Shown: positions 28,186 to 37,685, counted from the stretch's first letter. The stretch is 64,000 nucleotides of DNA from Roseburia sp. (GCA_019411365.1 DXQT01000008.1:1-64000), one strand, 5' to 3'. Numbers and translations are program-made. The notes: a model not told the origin generated them from the letters alone.

Positions 28186-29040
28186 ATGAACATTATTTTA
28201 GCAAAAAGTGCCGGTTTTTGTTTTGGCGTAAAAAGAGCCGTGGAAACGGTATACAAAGAGGCAGATAAAAATCAGACACCGATCTATACCTTTGGACCGA
28301 TCATCCATAATGAAGAGGTTGTTGCAGATCTTGAAAAAAAAGGTGTGCAGGTCATCCATTCGACCGATGAATTAAAGGGCAGGCCAAAAGGAACCGTGAT
28401 CATAAGATCACACGGTGTGGAGAGAAAAATCTATGATGAGATCAAGGCACTGGGATTTGAGATCGTAGATGCAACCTGTCCGTTTGTGTTGAAGATCCAC
28501 CGTCTTGTGGAACAGTACAGCAGAGAAGGATATCATATTATTATTATTGGAAATGAGACACATCCGGAAGTGGAAGGCATTAAAGGATGGTCTGATCCAA
28601 CGGAGACAACTGTGATCGGAACATGTGAGGAGGCAGAAAAATTTACGCTTTCATCCGAAAAAAAAGTGTGTATTGTATCACAAACGACATTTAATTACAA
28701 TAAATTTCAAGAATTAGTTGAAATTGTGAACGAAAAAGGTTATGATATTATTGTTTTAAATACTATCTGCAATGCTACAGAGGAAAGACAGACTGAAGCA
28801 GAACATATTGCAAAAGAAGTCGATGCCATGATCGTCATTGGCGGCAGGGCTAGTTCTAATACGCAGAAGTTATTTGAAATCTGTAAAAAAGAATGTGAAA
28901 ATACTTACTATATACAAACAATAAAGGATCTTGATTTGACCAGATTAAAATCCACCGATAACGTAGGTATTACCGCAGGGGCATCTACCCCAAACAATAT
29001 TATTGAGGAGGTTCAAAAGAATGTCAGAAATGAGTTTTGA
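28186..29040 (+). CDS. ispH: 4-hydroxy-3-methylbut-2-enyl diphosphate reductase
   Basis: Last step of the MEP isoprenoid pathway, a 4Fe-4S enzyme that yields IPP and DMAPP. The 284-residue protein has three cluster Cys (SAGFCFGVKRAVE near residue 12, DATCPFV near 97, LNTICNATEERQ near 194) and the conserved EXTF-like SQTTFN. The end overlaps the start of the S1 gene by 20 bases. In many Clostridia the two are fused into one protein. Confidence 0.95.
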   Translation: MNIILAKSAGFCFGVKRAVETVYKEADKNQTPIYTFGPIIHNEEVVADLEKKGVQVIHSTDELKGRPKGTVIIRSHGVERKIYDEIKALGFEIVDATCPFVLKIHRLVEQYSREGYHIIIIGNETHPEVEGIKGWSDPTETTVIGTCEEAEKFTLSSEKKVCIVSQTTFNYNKFQELVEIVNEKGYDIIVLNTICNATEERQTEAEHIAKEVDAMIVIGGRASSNTQKLFEICKKECENTYYIQTIKDLDLTRLKSTDNVGITAGASTPNNIIEEVQKNVRNEF

Positions 29041-30118
29041 ACAAATGTTGGAGGAATCATTTAAAACAATAAGAAATGGAGAGGTAGTTGAAGGTACCGT
29101 TATCGATGTGAAACCTGATGAGATCGTTTTAAATATCGGATACAAATCAGACGGAATCATCACTCGCAATGAGTATACAAACGAGTCTAACGCAGATCTT
29201 ACAACTATGGTTTCTGTTGGTGATACAATGGAAGCAAAAGTATTAAAAGTAAACGATGGCGAGGGACAGGTTCTCTTAACTTACAAACGTCTCGCTGCTG
29301 AAAAAGGAAGCAAGAGATTAGAGGAAGCTTTCGAGAACAAAGAAGTTTTAACAGCAAAAGTTTCCCAGGTATTAGATGGCGGTTTATGTGTTGTTGTTGA
29401 TGAGACAAGAGTATTCATCCCGGCAAGCCTTGTATCTGATTCTTATGAGAAAGATCTTTCCAAATACAAAGATCAGGAAATCCAGTTCGTGATCAGCGAG
29501 TTCAATCCAAAACGCAGAAGAATCATCGGTGACAGAAAACAGTTATTAGTTGAGAGGAAATTAGAGCAGCAGAAAGAACTGTTTGCAAAAATCAAAGTTG
29601 GCGATGTCATGGAAGGAACTGTTAAGAATGTAACAGACTTCGGTGCATTCATTGATTTAGGTGGAGCAGACGGATTACTTCATATTTCTGAGATGTCCTG
29701 GGGCAGAGTAGAAAGTCCTAAGAAAGTATTTAATGTTGGAGATACTGTAAAAGTATTCATCAAAGATATCAACGATACAAAGATCGCACTCAGCATGAAA
29801 TTCCCTTCTGAGAATCCATGGAACGGAGCAGCAGAGAAGTTTGCAGTTGGTAACATCGTAAAAGGAAAAGTTGCAAGAATGACAGATTTTGGTGCATTCG
29901 TTGAGCTTGCTCCAGGTGTTGATGCATTACTTCATGTTTCCCAGATCTCCAAGGATCATGTAGAAAAACCGGCTGATGTATTAAAGATTGGACAGGAAAT
30001 CGAAGCAAAAGTGGTAGATTTCAATGAAGATGACAAGAAGATCAGCTTATCGATCAAAGCCTTAGAGGCACCGGAAGAGGATGCTGTAGAAGCTGCTGAA
30101 GTTCATACAGAGGAATAA
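29021..30118 (+). CDS. 30S ribosomal protein S1-like protein (multiple S1 domains)
   Basis: A 365-residue RNA-binding protein with four S1 motifs: residues from about 17 (GEVVEGTVIDVKPDEIVLNIG), about 105, about 190 (GTVKNVTDFGAFIDLG) and about 275 (GKVARMTDFGAFVELAPG). The last two match the best-conserved S1 domains. It probably helps mRNAs bind the ribosome, although the role of short S1 proteins in Gram-positives is less clear. The ATG at 29021 follows GAGGAGG inside the end of ispH. Confidence 0.9.
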   Translation: MSEMSFEQMLEESFKTIRNGEVVEGTVIDVKPDEIVLNIGYKSDGIITRNEYTNESNADLTTMVSVGDTMEAKVLKVNDGEGQVLLTYKRLAAEKGSKRLEEAFENKEVLTAKVSQVLDGGLCVVVDETRVFIPASLVSDSYEKDLSKYKDQEIQFVISEFNPKRRRIIGDRKQLLVERKLEQQKELFAKIKVGDVMEGTVKNVTDFGAFIDLGGADGLLHISEMSWGRVESPKKVFNVGDTVKVFIKDINDTKIALSMKFPSENPWNGAAEKFAVGNIVKGKVARMTDFGAFVELAPGVDALLHVSQISKDHVEKPADVLKIGQEIEAKVVDFNEDDKKISLSIKALEAPEEDAVEAAEVHTEE

Positions 30119-30119
30119 T

Positions 30120-30896
30120 ATGCTTGATAATTATGAAAAATTCAAAAAAGATGTATATGCGTTAACTAAGATCGATCTGAACTGTTATAAGGAAAAACAG
30201 ATGCGTCGTAGAATTGATACGCTTATTAATAAGAATGGGATCACTTCCTATGATGCATATGTGGACCTGATCAAAAAGGATAAGGAAAAATTTGAACAGT
30301 TCGTCAACTTTTTGACCATCAATGTCTCTGAATTTTATCGTAATCCGGAGCAGTGGAAGATCTTAGAGGGGGAGGTATTCCCAAAACTGATCAAAACCTA
30401 TGGAAAGAATCTGAAAGTCTGGAGTGCAGCATGTTCTACCGGAGACGAACCATATTCTCTAGTTATGGCGTTGTCGAGACAGATACCACTTGCTAATATC
30501 AAAGTAATTGCTACAGATATTGACAAGCAGGTTTTGGATAAAGCAAGAATGGGACTCTACAATGAGAAGAGTATTGCGAATGTTCCGAAGAATCTAAAGG
30601 ATAAATACTTCAAGAAAATTGGAACATCCTATCAGATCTCAGATGAGATTAAACGCAGGGTGGAATTCAAAGAACACAATCTGCTGAAAGATCCATATCC
30701 GACTGGCTGTAATCTGATCGTATGTAGAAATGTTGTGATCTACTTTACCGAGGAAGCCAAGGATGAGATTTATAAAAAGTTCAATCAGTGCATGACAAAG
30801 GGAGGAGTTCTCTTTATCGGAAGCACAGAACAGATTATGAATTATAAGGAACTTGGATTTGTCCGGGATAAATCTTTCTTCTTTGAAAAAGAATAA
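30120..30896 (+). CDS. cheR: Chemotaxis protein methyltransferase CheR
   Basis: SAM-dependent methyltransferase that methylates glutamates on chemoreceptors. It has 258 residues: the N-terminal helical domain with MRRRIDTLINKNGITSYDAY, VSEFYRNPEQW (about 68), WSAACSTGDEPYSLVMAL for SAM (about 98), and NLIVCRNVVIYF near residue 200. It lies alone, without other chemotaxis genes, one base after the S1 gene, so it is expressed with translation genes. Confidence 0.93.
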   Translation: MLDNYEKFKKDVYALTKIDLNCYKEKQMRRRIDTLINKNGITSYDAYVDLIKKDKEKFEQFVNFLTINVSEFYRNPEQWKILEGEVFPKLIKTYGKNLKVWSAACSTGDEPYSLVMALSRQIPLANIKVIATDIDKQVLDKARMGLYNEKSIANVPKNLKDKYFKKIGTSYQISDEIKRRVEFKEHNLLKDPYPTGCNLIVCRNVVIYFTEEAKDEIYKKFNQCMTKGGVLFIGSTEQIMNYKELGFVRDKSFFFEKE

Positions 30897-30904
30897 TAAA
30901 ATAT

Positions 30905-30946
30905 AAAAGGCGGAAAAACATCACAAAAGGTTTTTCCGCCTTTTTC
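30905..30946. terminator. Bidirectional terminator between cheR and the DEDD exonuclease gene
   Basis: A 15-bp perfect stem containing GGCGGAAAAAC / GTTTTTCCGCC with a 10-base loop. A and T runs flank both sides, so it can end transcripts of both convergent genes. Confidence 0.92.
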
Positions 30947-30963
30947 TGTATTGCAGAGCAAAG

Positions 30964-32067
30964 CTAATGTTTTGCGGCAAGAAAATGGCGGAAAACATGA
31001 CTGGTATACTGGCGCAGAAGAGAATCAGAATCCAGAAACTCCCGGGTCAGTTCAAAATAAGTGAGCTTGTCCTTGTTTGATTCTTTGAAAAAAGGCGTGA
31101 TCAATGTTTCGTATTGTGGAACAAAGATAGCGTCTTTTTTTGTGTAACAGTTGTCGGCAGTTGCTTTTTTACGGAAATCTTTGTCTACATAGGTGGCGAC
31201 ACTTTTGTGGATTGCCATATCTTCTGCCGGAAGATAGTAGTAATCTTCCGGGTGATCGAAGAAAAACTTCAATGTGCCCTCAAACAGATGAATCCGCAAT
31301 TTGGACTGCATGCCATCACAGATCAGATAAAATGCATCCGTCTGGCAGGAGACACGCTGTGGGATCGGGTATTGGTTTTGCAGCGTGAGGATCAGCTCCT
31401 TCTGAGGGATGCCATTGCGGTCTTTGTAAATATTTGTTTCTGTCGAATTCACAGTAAAAGCCCCGTCAAAAAGCTTTCTGTAACTGCGGATGGCAATCAG
31501 TCCGGTCATGCCAAGCACATCTTCGTAATTGTGCTGTTTCAGAAAGAACATTGCCTGCTCATCGGGAGTTTTTAAATAATTCTGGTAAACTTCGATCAGT
31601 TCACCTCCGGAAAAAGTATCATTTCTGGAGAGACCGAGGAAACGTTCTATGGTTTTCTGTTTGTAGTCTGGCAGTTTGAACAAAAATTTTAAGCCAGAAA
31701 CTTCTTTATAAATATCAATATAGTCTTTTTCGTCAAAAGGGTGTGTAAGACCATATTTTTCACATTTCTTTTTTAAATAAGGAATATCAAATCCAAGTCC
31801 GTTGAAGGAGATGACGGTCTGATAGTGGCAGAGTTCCTGCAGAAAGGCAGAGAGAATCGCGCCTTCCTCCTCTTTTGTCTCGGCGAAATACTGTGTGATG
31901 ATAAAATTGTCACCCACACGGTGCGCACAGCCTATCAGGTAGAGGAAAGTATAGGCGGGAGAGAAACCGGTCGTTTCAATATCAAAGAAAAATGCGTCTT
32001 CTGTGAATGTTTCATTTAAAATTAAATTTGTATCGGTAAGATGGTGTGTTTTGTTCCAGATTTTCAT
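30964..32067 (-). CDS. Ribonuclease H-like DEDD exonuclease domain protein (YprB family)
   Basis: A 367-residue protein with a 3'-5' exonuclease fold: FFFDIETTG (DEDD motif I, about residue 27), ISFNGLGFDIPYLKKKC (motif II, about 95), and a distal NYEDVLGMTGL (motif III). It resembles YprB-type proteins of Firmicutes; the substrate is unknown. The frame extends to 32121, but AAAGGA before the ATG at 32067 and the conserved IWNKTHH start favour the shorter form. Confidence 0.8.
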   Translation of the reverse strand: MKIWNKTHHLTDTNLILNETFTEDAFFFDIETTGFSPAYTFLYLIGCAHRVGDNFIITQYFAETKEEEGAILSAFLQELCHYQTVISFNGLGFDIPYLKKKCEKYGLTHPFDEKDYIDIYKEVSGLKFLFKLPDYKQKTIERFLGLSRNDTFSGGELIEVYQNYLKTPDEQAMFFLKQHNYEDVLGMTGLIAIRSYRKLFDGAFTVNSTETNIYKDRNGIPQKELILTLQNQYPIPQRVSCQTDAFYLICDGMQSKLRIHLFEGTLKFFFDHPEDYYYLPAEDMAIHKSVATYVDKDFRKKATADNCYTKKDAIFVPQYETLITPFFKESNKDKLTYFELTREFLDSDSLLRQYTSHVFRHFLAAKH

Positions 32068-32251
32068 AGGTATATCGTTTCCTTTATCGTGTTTACCCCC
32101 ACAGTTTACCATATCTGGCAAAAAGAATACATAGATTTTATTATGTAAAAATTATTTATATATTCTAAAAAATATGTATATTATTGTTAAAAACTTGTCA
32201 AAAGGTTCTAAAAAAAATACAAAAAAAACATATTTCATCTGAGAGAGCTGT

Positions 32252-32260
32252 GTTATAATC
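32252..32260 (+). promoter_or_regulatory. Extended -10 promoter of the rnf operon
   Basis: TGTTATAAT, an extended -10 (TGn-TATAAT), lies 68 bases before the rnfC start. There is no good -35, so the TG may compensate or an activator may be needed. Confidence 0.6.
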
Positions 32261-32327
32261 ATGCTGATGATATTTTGTGATTCTAGCGCAAAATATAATA
32301 CTAAATAAGAGAAAGCGGGGCACAAAA

Positions 32328-33647
32328 ATGGGTTTAAAGACATTTAAAGGTGGCGTCCATCCTTATGAAGGAAAGGAACTGGCAAAAGATCAGCCAATCA
32401 AGGAAGTTTTACCTAAGGGCGATCTGGTTTATCCGGTATCCCAGCATATCGGCGCACCAGCAAATCCAATTGTAGCGAAAGGTGATACCGTATTAAGAGG
32501 TCAGAAGATTGCAGAAGCAGGAGGTTTTGTTTCTTCTCCAATCTACGCATCTGTATCCGGTACCGTAAAAGCCATTGAACCACGCCGTGTAGCGGTTGGA
32601 GATATGGTGAATTCCATTGTCATTGAGAATGATGGAGAGTATAAGGAAGCTGAGTTCACTCCATGTAAGGATGTGACAGCTCTTTCCAAGGAAGAAATCA
32701 TTAACAAAGTAAAAGAAGCAGGCGTTGTCGGAATGGGTGGTGCCGGTTTCCCAACTCATGTAAAACTCTCTCCAAAGGAGCCGGAGAAGATTGAGTACAT
32801 TATCGCAAACTGCGCAGAGTGTGAGCCATATCTGACGGCTGACTATCGCAGAATGCTTGAAAATCCGGAAGAGTTAGTTGCCGGAATGAAGATTATTTTA
32901 CAGATCTTTGATAAAGCAAAAGGTGTGTTCGGTGTTGAAAATAATAAACCGGACTGTATCGCAAAATTACAGGAGTTAACCAAAGACGAACCACGTATGG
33001 AAGTCTGTCCATTACAGACAAAGTACCCACAGGGTGGTGAGCGTCAGTTGATCTACGCTGTTACAGGAAGAGCAATCAACTCCAAAATGTTACCTGCTGA
33101 TGCAGGATGTATCGTAGATAACGTAGAGACAATCATTGCAATCTACAATGCAGTAAAATTAGGAAAACCAGTTATGAACCGTGTATCAACAATCACAGGT
33201 GATGCGGTTGCAAATCCTGGAAACTTCTTATATTACATTGGAACCAACTATGCAGAATTAGTAGAAGCTGCCGGTGGATTCAAAGTACAGCCAGAGAAGA
33301 TTATCTCCGGTGGACCTATGATGGGATTCTCTATGTTCTCCTTAGATATCCCGACAACCAAGACATCTTCTTCCCTGTTGTGTTTGGCAGAGGATGAAGT
33401 TGCAAAAGCAGAACCATCTCCATGTATTAACTGTGGACGTTGCGTGGAAGCGTGTCCGGAACAGTTGGTCCCATCCAGACTTGCAAAGATGGCAGATCAT
33501 GGTGTAGCAGATGAGTTTGAAAAATGGCATGGACTGGAATGTATCGAGTGCGGAAGCTGTAGTTTCGCATGTCCTGCAAAACGTCAGTTGGCACAGTCCA
33601 TCAAGACCATGAAAAAACAGGTTCTTGCAGCAAAGAGAAAAAAATAA
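32328..33647 (+). CDS. rnfC: Rnf complex subunit RnfC
   Basis: NADH-side subunit of the ferredoxin:NAD+ oxidoreductase that pumps Na+ or H+. It has 439 residues with the N-terminal barrel (GGVHPYEGKELAKDQPI), the nucleotide-binding part (GVVGMGGAGFPTHVKL, IIANCAECEPYL), and two C-terminal 4Fe-4S motifs, CINCGRCVEACP and CIECGSCSFACP. The chosen ATG follows AGCGGGG; the in-frame ATG at 32277 lies close to the promoter and is rejected. Confidence 0.95.
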   Translation: MGLKTFKGGVHPYEGKELAKDQPIKEVLPKGDLVYPVSQHIGAPANPIVAKGDTVLRGQKIAEAGGFVSSPIYASVSGTVKAIEPRRVAVGDMVNSIVIENDGEYKEAEFTPCKDVTALSKEEIINKVKEAGVVGMGGAGFPTHVKLSPKEPEKIEYIIANCAECEPYLTADYRRMLENPEELVAGMKIILQIFDKAKGVFGVENNKPDCIAKLQELTKDEPRMEVCPLQTKYPQGGERQLIYAVTGRAINSKMLPADAGCIVDNVETIIAIYNAVKLGKPVMNRVSTITGDAVANPGNFLYYIGTNYAELVEAAGGFKVQPEKIISGGPMMGFSMFSLDIPTTKTSSSLLCLAEDEVAKAEPSPCINCGRCVEACPEQLVPSRLAKMADHGVADEFEKWHGLECIECGSCSFACPAKRQLAQSIKTMKKQVLAAKRKK

Positions 33648-33713
33648 ACAGACAATAAAGAGAGTTTTATAAGATTTTATTGTGAAAAAAATACGAAGAA
33701 AGAGGTGGATCCC

Positions 33714-34661
33714 GTGAGTGATTTATATCATGTTTCATCATCACCACACGTACGCTCGAAAGACACAACAAGCAAAATTATGCTTTATGTGATCATGGCA
33801 TTACTGCCAACCAGTTTGTTTGGTATTTATAACTTTGGTATCAGAGCGTTAATTTTAATTTTAGTAACTATCGCAAGCTGTGTAGCTTCCGAATGGATCT
33901 TCAACAAGATCGTACATAAAAAGAACAGCATCGATGATTTAAGTGCCGTTGTAACAGGTTTACTTCTTGCATTAAACCTTCCGGCATCCCTTCCTTGGTG
34001 GGAAGCAGTCATCGGCGGTGTGTTCGCAATCGTCATTGTTAAGATGATGTTCGGTGGACTTGGACAGAACTTCATGAACCCGGCTCTCGGAGCAAGATGT
34101 TTCTTACTGATCGCATTTGCAGCGGATATGACAAACTTCACTGTAGGCGCATACTCAGGAGCAACACCACTTGCACAGATGAGAAATGGGGAAGCAGTGA
34201 ACACCATGAGCATGCTGATCGGTAAGACAGCAGGTACGATCGGTGAGACATCTGCGATCGCAATTTTAATTGGAGCTATTTTCCTGATTTTAATGGGCGT
34301 TATCGACCTTAGAATCCCGGCTTCCTATATTATTACATTTGTTGTATTCATTCTGCTGTTTGGTGGACATGGATTTGACATGAACTATGTGACAGCGCAG
34401 CTCTGCGGCGGTGGATTAATGCTTGGTGCATTCTTCATGGCGACAGACTATGTTACATCTCCAATCACACCAAGAGGACAGATCATTTTTGGTATCTGCT
34501 GTGGTATTTTTACAGGACTGTTCCGCTGCTTCGGAGCCAATGCAGAGGGAGTTTCTTTTGCAATCATCTTAAGCAACCTTTTAGTTCCTATGATCGAGAA
34601 ATACACAGTACCAAACGCTTTTGGTGTTGTGAAAACAAAACCTGAAAAGGAGGCAAAGTAA
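33714..34661 (+). CDS. rnfD: Rnf complex subunit RnfD
   Basis: Integral membrane subunit with covalent FMN, 315 residues and about 8-10 helices. The FMN attachment motif SGAT is at residues 148-151 (Thr151). Other landmarks are GLGQNFMNPALGARCF and ATDYVTSPITPRGQIIFG. The start is taken as the GTG at 33714, which has AGAGGTGG just upstream; another in-frame GTG at 33705 overlaps that site. Confidence 0.94.
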   Translation: MSDLYHVSSSPHVRSKDTTSKIMLYVIMALLPTSLFGIYNFGIRALILILVTIASCVASEWIFNKIVHKKNSIDDLSAVVTGLLLALNLPASLPWWEAVIGGVFAIVIVKMMFGGLGQNFMNPALGARCFLLIAFAADMTNFTVGAYSGATPLAQMRNGEAVNTMSMLIGKTAGTIGETSAIAILIGAIFLILMGVIDLRIPASYIITFVVFILLFGGHGFDMNYVTAQLCGGGLMLGAFFMATDYVTSPITPRGQIIFGICCGIFTGLFRCFGANAEGVSFAIILSNLLVPMIEKYTVPNAFGVVKTKPEKEAK

Positions 34662-34664
34662 ATT

Positions 34665-35273
34665 ATGAATAAAAAGATCGTACATGACGCTTTGGTTTTA
34701 TTCGCATTTACAGTCGTTCTTGGTTTGATCCTAGGAGTTGTCTATGGAATTACCAAACCTTCCATTGATCAGGTAAATTACGAAAAAACACAGGCTGCCT
34801 ACAAACAGGTATTTGAAGATGCAGCATCTTTTGAGGAATACAGTGATTTTGATGCAGACGCAGCAGCAGCACTCATGACAGAAAAAGGTTTTTCTGACCA
34901 GATCGACAGTGTGAATACAGCACTCGATGCAAGCGGCAATGTGATCGGTTATGTTTTGACCGTTACAGCAAAAGACGCCAGCCAGGCAAGTATTACCTTC
35001 TCTGTTGGTATCCAGAATGATGGCACTGTAAATGGCTATTCTATTACAAATATCGCAGAAACACCTGGACTTGGTATGAAAGCACAGGAAGAAGCTTTCT
35101 ATAGCCAGTTCGAAGGAAAGAACGTTGATTCTTTCACTGTTGTAAAAGCAGCACCTTCTTCTGACAGTGAGATCGAATCTATCTCAGGTGCAACGATCAC
35201 ATCCAAAGCTATGGCAAACGGTGTGAATGCCTGCATCGCATACTTCCAGAATGTATTAGGAGGTACAAACTAA
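34665..35273 (+). CDS. rnfG: Rnf complex subunit RnfG
   Basis: Membrane-anchored flavoprotein of 202 residues: one N-terminal helix (about 9-29), then an extracytoplasmic FMN domain with the phosphoester FMN motif SGAT at residues 174-177 (ISGATITSKAM) and the conserved TPGLGMKA. Its stop overlaps the rnfE start by one base (TAATG). Confidence 0.94.
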   Translation: MNKKIVHDALVLFAFTVVLGLILGVVYGITKPSIDQVNYEKTQAAYKQVFEDAASFEEYSDFDADAAAALMTEKGFSDQIDSVNTALDASGNVIGYVLTVTAKDASQASITFSVGIQNDGTVNGYSITNIAETPGLGMKAQEEAFYSQFEGKNVDSFTVVKAAPSSDSEIESISGATITSKAMANGVNACIAYFQNVLGGTN

Positions 35274-35992
35274 TGAACAAAAATGTAGAACGTTTATATA
35301 ACGGTATTATCAAAGAAAACCCGACCTTCGTTCTGATGCTTGGAATGTGTCCTACTTTGGCGGTTACATCATCTGCTATCAACGGACTTGGTATGGGGCT
35401 TTCTACAACTGTAGTATTGGTATTGTCCAACCTATTGATCTCAGCGTTCCGTAAGGCCATTCCAAACGGTGTGCGTATGCCGGCTTACATTGTGATCGTT
35501 GCTTCACTCGTTACAGTTGTACAGTTTATGATGCAGGCTTACACACCAAGTCTTTCTGACTCTCTGGGTGTGTATATTCCTCTGATCGTTGTAAACTGTA
35601 TCATCTTAGGACGTGCAGAAAGCTATGCCTCCAAGAATCCGGTTGTTCCTTCTATCTTCGATGGACTTGGTATGGGGCTTGGATTTACACTTGGTCTGAC
35701 ATTGATCGGTCTGTTCCGTGAATTACTCGGTGCAGGACAGATTTTTGGCGCACAGGTTCTTTCTTTAAGCTGGTTCACACCAATCACAATCTTCGTTATG
35801 GCACCTGGTGCATTCCTTGTACTTGCCTGCCTTGTGGCGATTATGAATATCGTGAGAGCTAAGATGGAAGCAAAAGGAAAGCCACTTGCAAAACCATCCG
35901 GATGTATCACTGGTGATTGTGCAGGATGTGGAATGTCTGCAACATGTACCGGTAAAAAACCGGAATCAGCAGCTGCTGAGAAAACAGAGTAG
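35273..35992 (+). CDS. rnfE: Rnf complex subunit RnfE
   Basis: Membrane subunit homologous to RnfA/NqrD, 239 residues. Signatures are GIIKENPTFVLMLGMCPTLA, VNCIILGRAESYASKN and DGLGMGLGFTLGLTLIG. The C-terminal tail carries extra cysteines (CITGDCAGCGMSATC, about residues 210-224), seen in some Clostridia; a metal-site role is possible but not shown. Confidence 0.94.
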   Translation: MNKNVERLYNGIIKENPTFVLMLGMCPTLAVTSSAINGLGMGLSTTVVLVLSNLLISAFRKAIPNGVRMPAYIVIVASLVTVVQFMMQAYTPSLSDSLGVYIPLIVVNCIILGRAESYASKNPVVPSIFDGLGMGLGFTLGLTLIGLFRELLGAGQIFGAQVLSLSWFTPITIFVMAPGAFLVLACLVAIMNIVRAKMEAKGKPLAKPSGCITGDCAGCGMSATCTGKKPESAAAEKTE

Positions 35993-36006
35993 GAGGATAG
36001 ATACAG

Positions 36007-36603
36007 ATGAAAGAATTAATTTTAATTGCAGTCGGATCTGCGATTGTAAATAACGTTGTATTAAGCCAGTTCCTTGGTATCTGTCCATTCTTAGGTGTAT
36101 CCAAGAAAACTGAGACCGCAGCCGGAATGGGTGGCGCAGTTGTATTCGTTATTACAATTTCATCTTTTGTAACCGGATTGATTTATAAATATATTCTTGC
36201 AAATGAATATTTGTTAAGCAAAGGTATTGACCTTACTTATTTACAGACGATCGTATTCATTCTTGTTATCGCAGCATTAGTACAGTTTGTAGAGATGTTC
36301 TTAAAGAAATCCATGCCAGCTTTATACAAGAGCTTGGGTGTGTATTTACCACTGATCACAACAAACTGTGCCGTATTAGGTGTTGCACTTACAAACGTTA
36401 CCAAAGAATATAACATTCTTCAGGGTGTTGTAAATGGTTTTGCAACTGCATTTGGTTTCCTGATCGCAATCGTAATTATGGCTGGACTTCGTGAGAAGAT
36501 TGAATACAATGATATTCCAAAGCCTTTCCAGGGAACTGCAATTGTACTGATCACAGCATGTCTGATGTCAATCGCATTTATGGGATTCTCAGGAATGATT
36601 TAG
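36007..36603 (+). CDS. rnfA: Rnf complex subunit RnfA
   Basis: Membrane subunit of 198 residues with six helices in inverted topology to RnfE. Landmarks are NNVVLSQFLGICPFLGVSKK, including the conserved Cys of the intramembrane Fe-S site, and LPLITTNCAVLGVAL with the second conserved Cys. AGGAGG lies before the start. Confidence 0.96.
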   Translation: MKELILIAVGSAIVNNVVLSQFLGICPFLGVSKKTETAAGMGGAVVFVITISSFVTGLIYKYILANEYLLSKGIDLTYLQTIVFILVIAALVQFVEMFLKKSMPALYKSLGVYLPLITTNCAVLGVALTNVTKEYNILQGVVNGFATAFGFLIAIVIMAGLREKIEYNDIPKPFQGTAIVLITACLMSIAFMGFSGMI

Positions 36604-36616
36604 GAGGAAAAAGACG

Positions 36617-37408
36617 ATGAACATTACAGCAATTATTTTTGCAGCCGTTGTAGTCGGCGGTGTTGGTATTTTAATTGGATTTTTCCTTGGTGTTTCCGGA
36701 GAAAAATTCAAAGTAGAAGTAGATGAGAGAGAAGTAGCCGTTACAGAGGCTCTTCCTGGAAATAACTGTGGTGGTTGTGGATATGCCGGATGTTCCGGAC
36801 TTGCAGCCGCTATCGTAAAAGGGGAAGCTCCAGTCAATCAGTGTCCGGTTGGTGGAGCACCTGTTGCAGCCAAGATTGGTGAGATCATGGGTGTCAAAGC
36901 AGAGGAAGGCGAGCGCAAAGCAGCATTTGTAAAATGTGCCGGAACCTGTGAAAAAGCAAATCAGGACTATGAGTACACAGGAGTTCAGGATTGTGCCGCT
37001 ATGGCATTTGTTCCAAATGGTGGACCAAAATCCTGCAACTACGGATGTCTTGGATTTGGTAACTGTGTGAAAGCATGTCCATTCGATGCAATCCATGTCG
37101 TAGACGGTGTTGCAGTCGTTGACAAAGATACTTGTAAAGCATGTGGCAAATGTGTTGCTGCATGTCCAAAACATCTGATCGAGCTTTTACCAGTGAGCGC
37201 AAAACATATCGTACAGTGCAGCTCCAAAGACAAAGGTAAAGATGTTATGAAGGCATGTTCTGTTGGATGTATTGCCTGTCACTTATGTGAGAAAAACTGC
37301 CCAGCTGATGCAGTTCACGTAGTGGATAATGTTGCATACATCGATCAGGAAAAATGTACAAAATGTGGTCTCTGTGCTGAGAAATGTCCGAAGAAGATCA
37401 TTCTCTAG
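36617..37408 (+). CDS. rnfB: Rnf complex subunit RnfB (polyferredoxin)
   Basis: Ferredoxin-side electron entry subunit, 263 residues. It has an N-terminal membrane helix (about 3-24), the Fe-S domain NCGGCGYAGCSGLAAAI with extra Cys, then bacterial ferredoxin repeats (CVKACPFDAI, CKACGKCVAACPKHLIE, CHLCEKNCPADAV, CTKCGLCAEKCPKKII). It is the last gene of rnfCDGEAB and is followed by a terminator. Confidence 0.96.
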   Translation: MNITAIIFAAVVVGGVGILIGFFLGVSGEKFKVEVDEREVAVTEALPGNNCGGCGYAGCSGLAAAIVKGEAPVNQCPVGGAPVAAKIGEIMGVKAEEGERKAAFVKCAGTCEKANQDYEYTGVQDCAAMAFVPNGGPKSCNYGCLGFGNCVKACPFDAIHVVDGVAVVDKDTCKACGKCVAACPKHLIELLPVSAKHIVQCSSKDKGKDVMKACSVGCIACHLCEKNCPADAVHVVDNVAYIDQEKCTKCGLCAEKCPKKIIL

Positions 37409-37452
37409 GATAATAAGACAGAGCACAAATATTAGATTTCAAAGAACTTGGG

Positions 37453-37496
37453 AAAGGTTGCTATGTTAGGTCAGACTTAATATAGCAACCTTTTTA
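37453..37496 (+). terminator. Terminator of the rnf operon
   Basis: Stem AAAGGTTGCTAT / ATAGCAACCTTT with a T run at 37491-37495. Confidence 0.92.
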
Positions 37497-37609
37497 AGCT
37501 TATTATGACATATGAATTATTTTAGTCGGATTAAAATATGTACTTTGCTGTGGTAAATGGAAAAAGTATTTTGATATTTGGAACAAGATATGTTAAAGTT
37601 ATATTTAAC

Positions 37610-37663
37610 GTGAAGTTTGAAAAACCTATATAATTTTGAAAGCATTGTGTATTCAAACTTCAC
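37610..37663. repeat. 12-bp perfect inverted repeat around the proB promoter
   Basis: GTGAAGTTTGAA (37610-37621) and TTCAAACTTCAC (37652-37663) are separated by 30 bases that contain a TATAAT (37629-37634). A -35-like TTAACG at 37605-37610 is 18 bp upstream. The right arm would lie in the leader RNA, so the repeat may be an operator pair or an RNA hairpin. A smaller GTTAAA/TTTAAC repeat lies just upstream (37592-37609). Bases 37409-37802 hold no gene. Confidence 0.55.
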
Positions 37664-37685
37664 CGGAAAAAATGGAAGTTACATA

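Noticed and set aside
36671..37174. 167-residue Cys-rich minus-strand ORF
   Set aside because: Mirror of the ferredoxin motifs of rnfB; not a gene.
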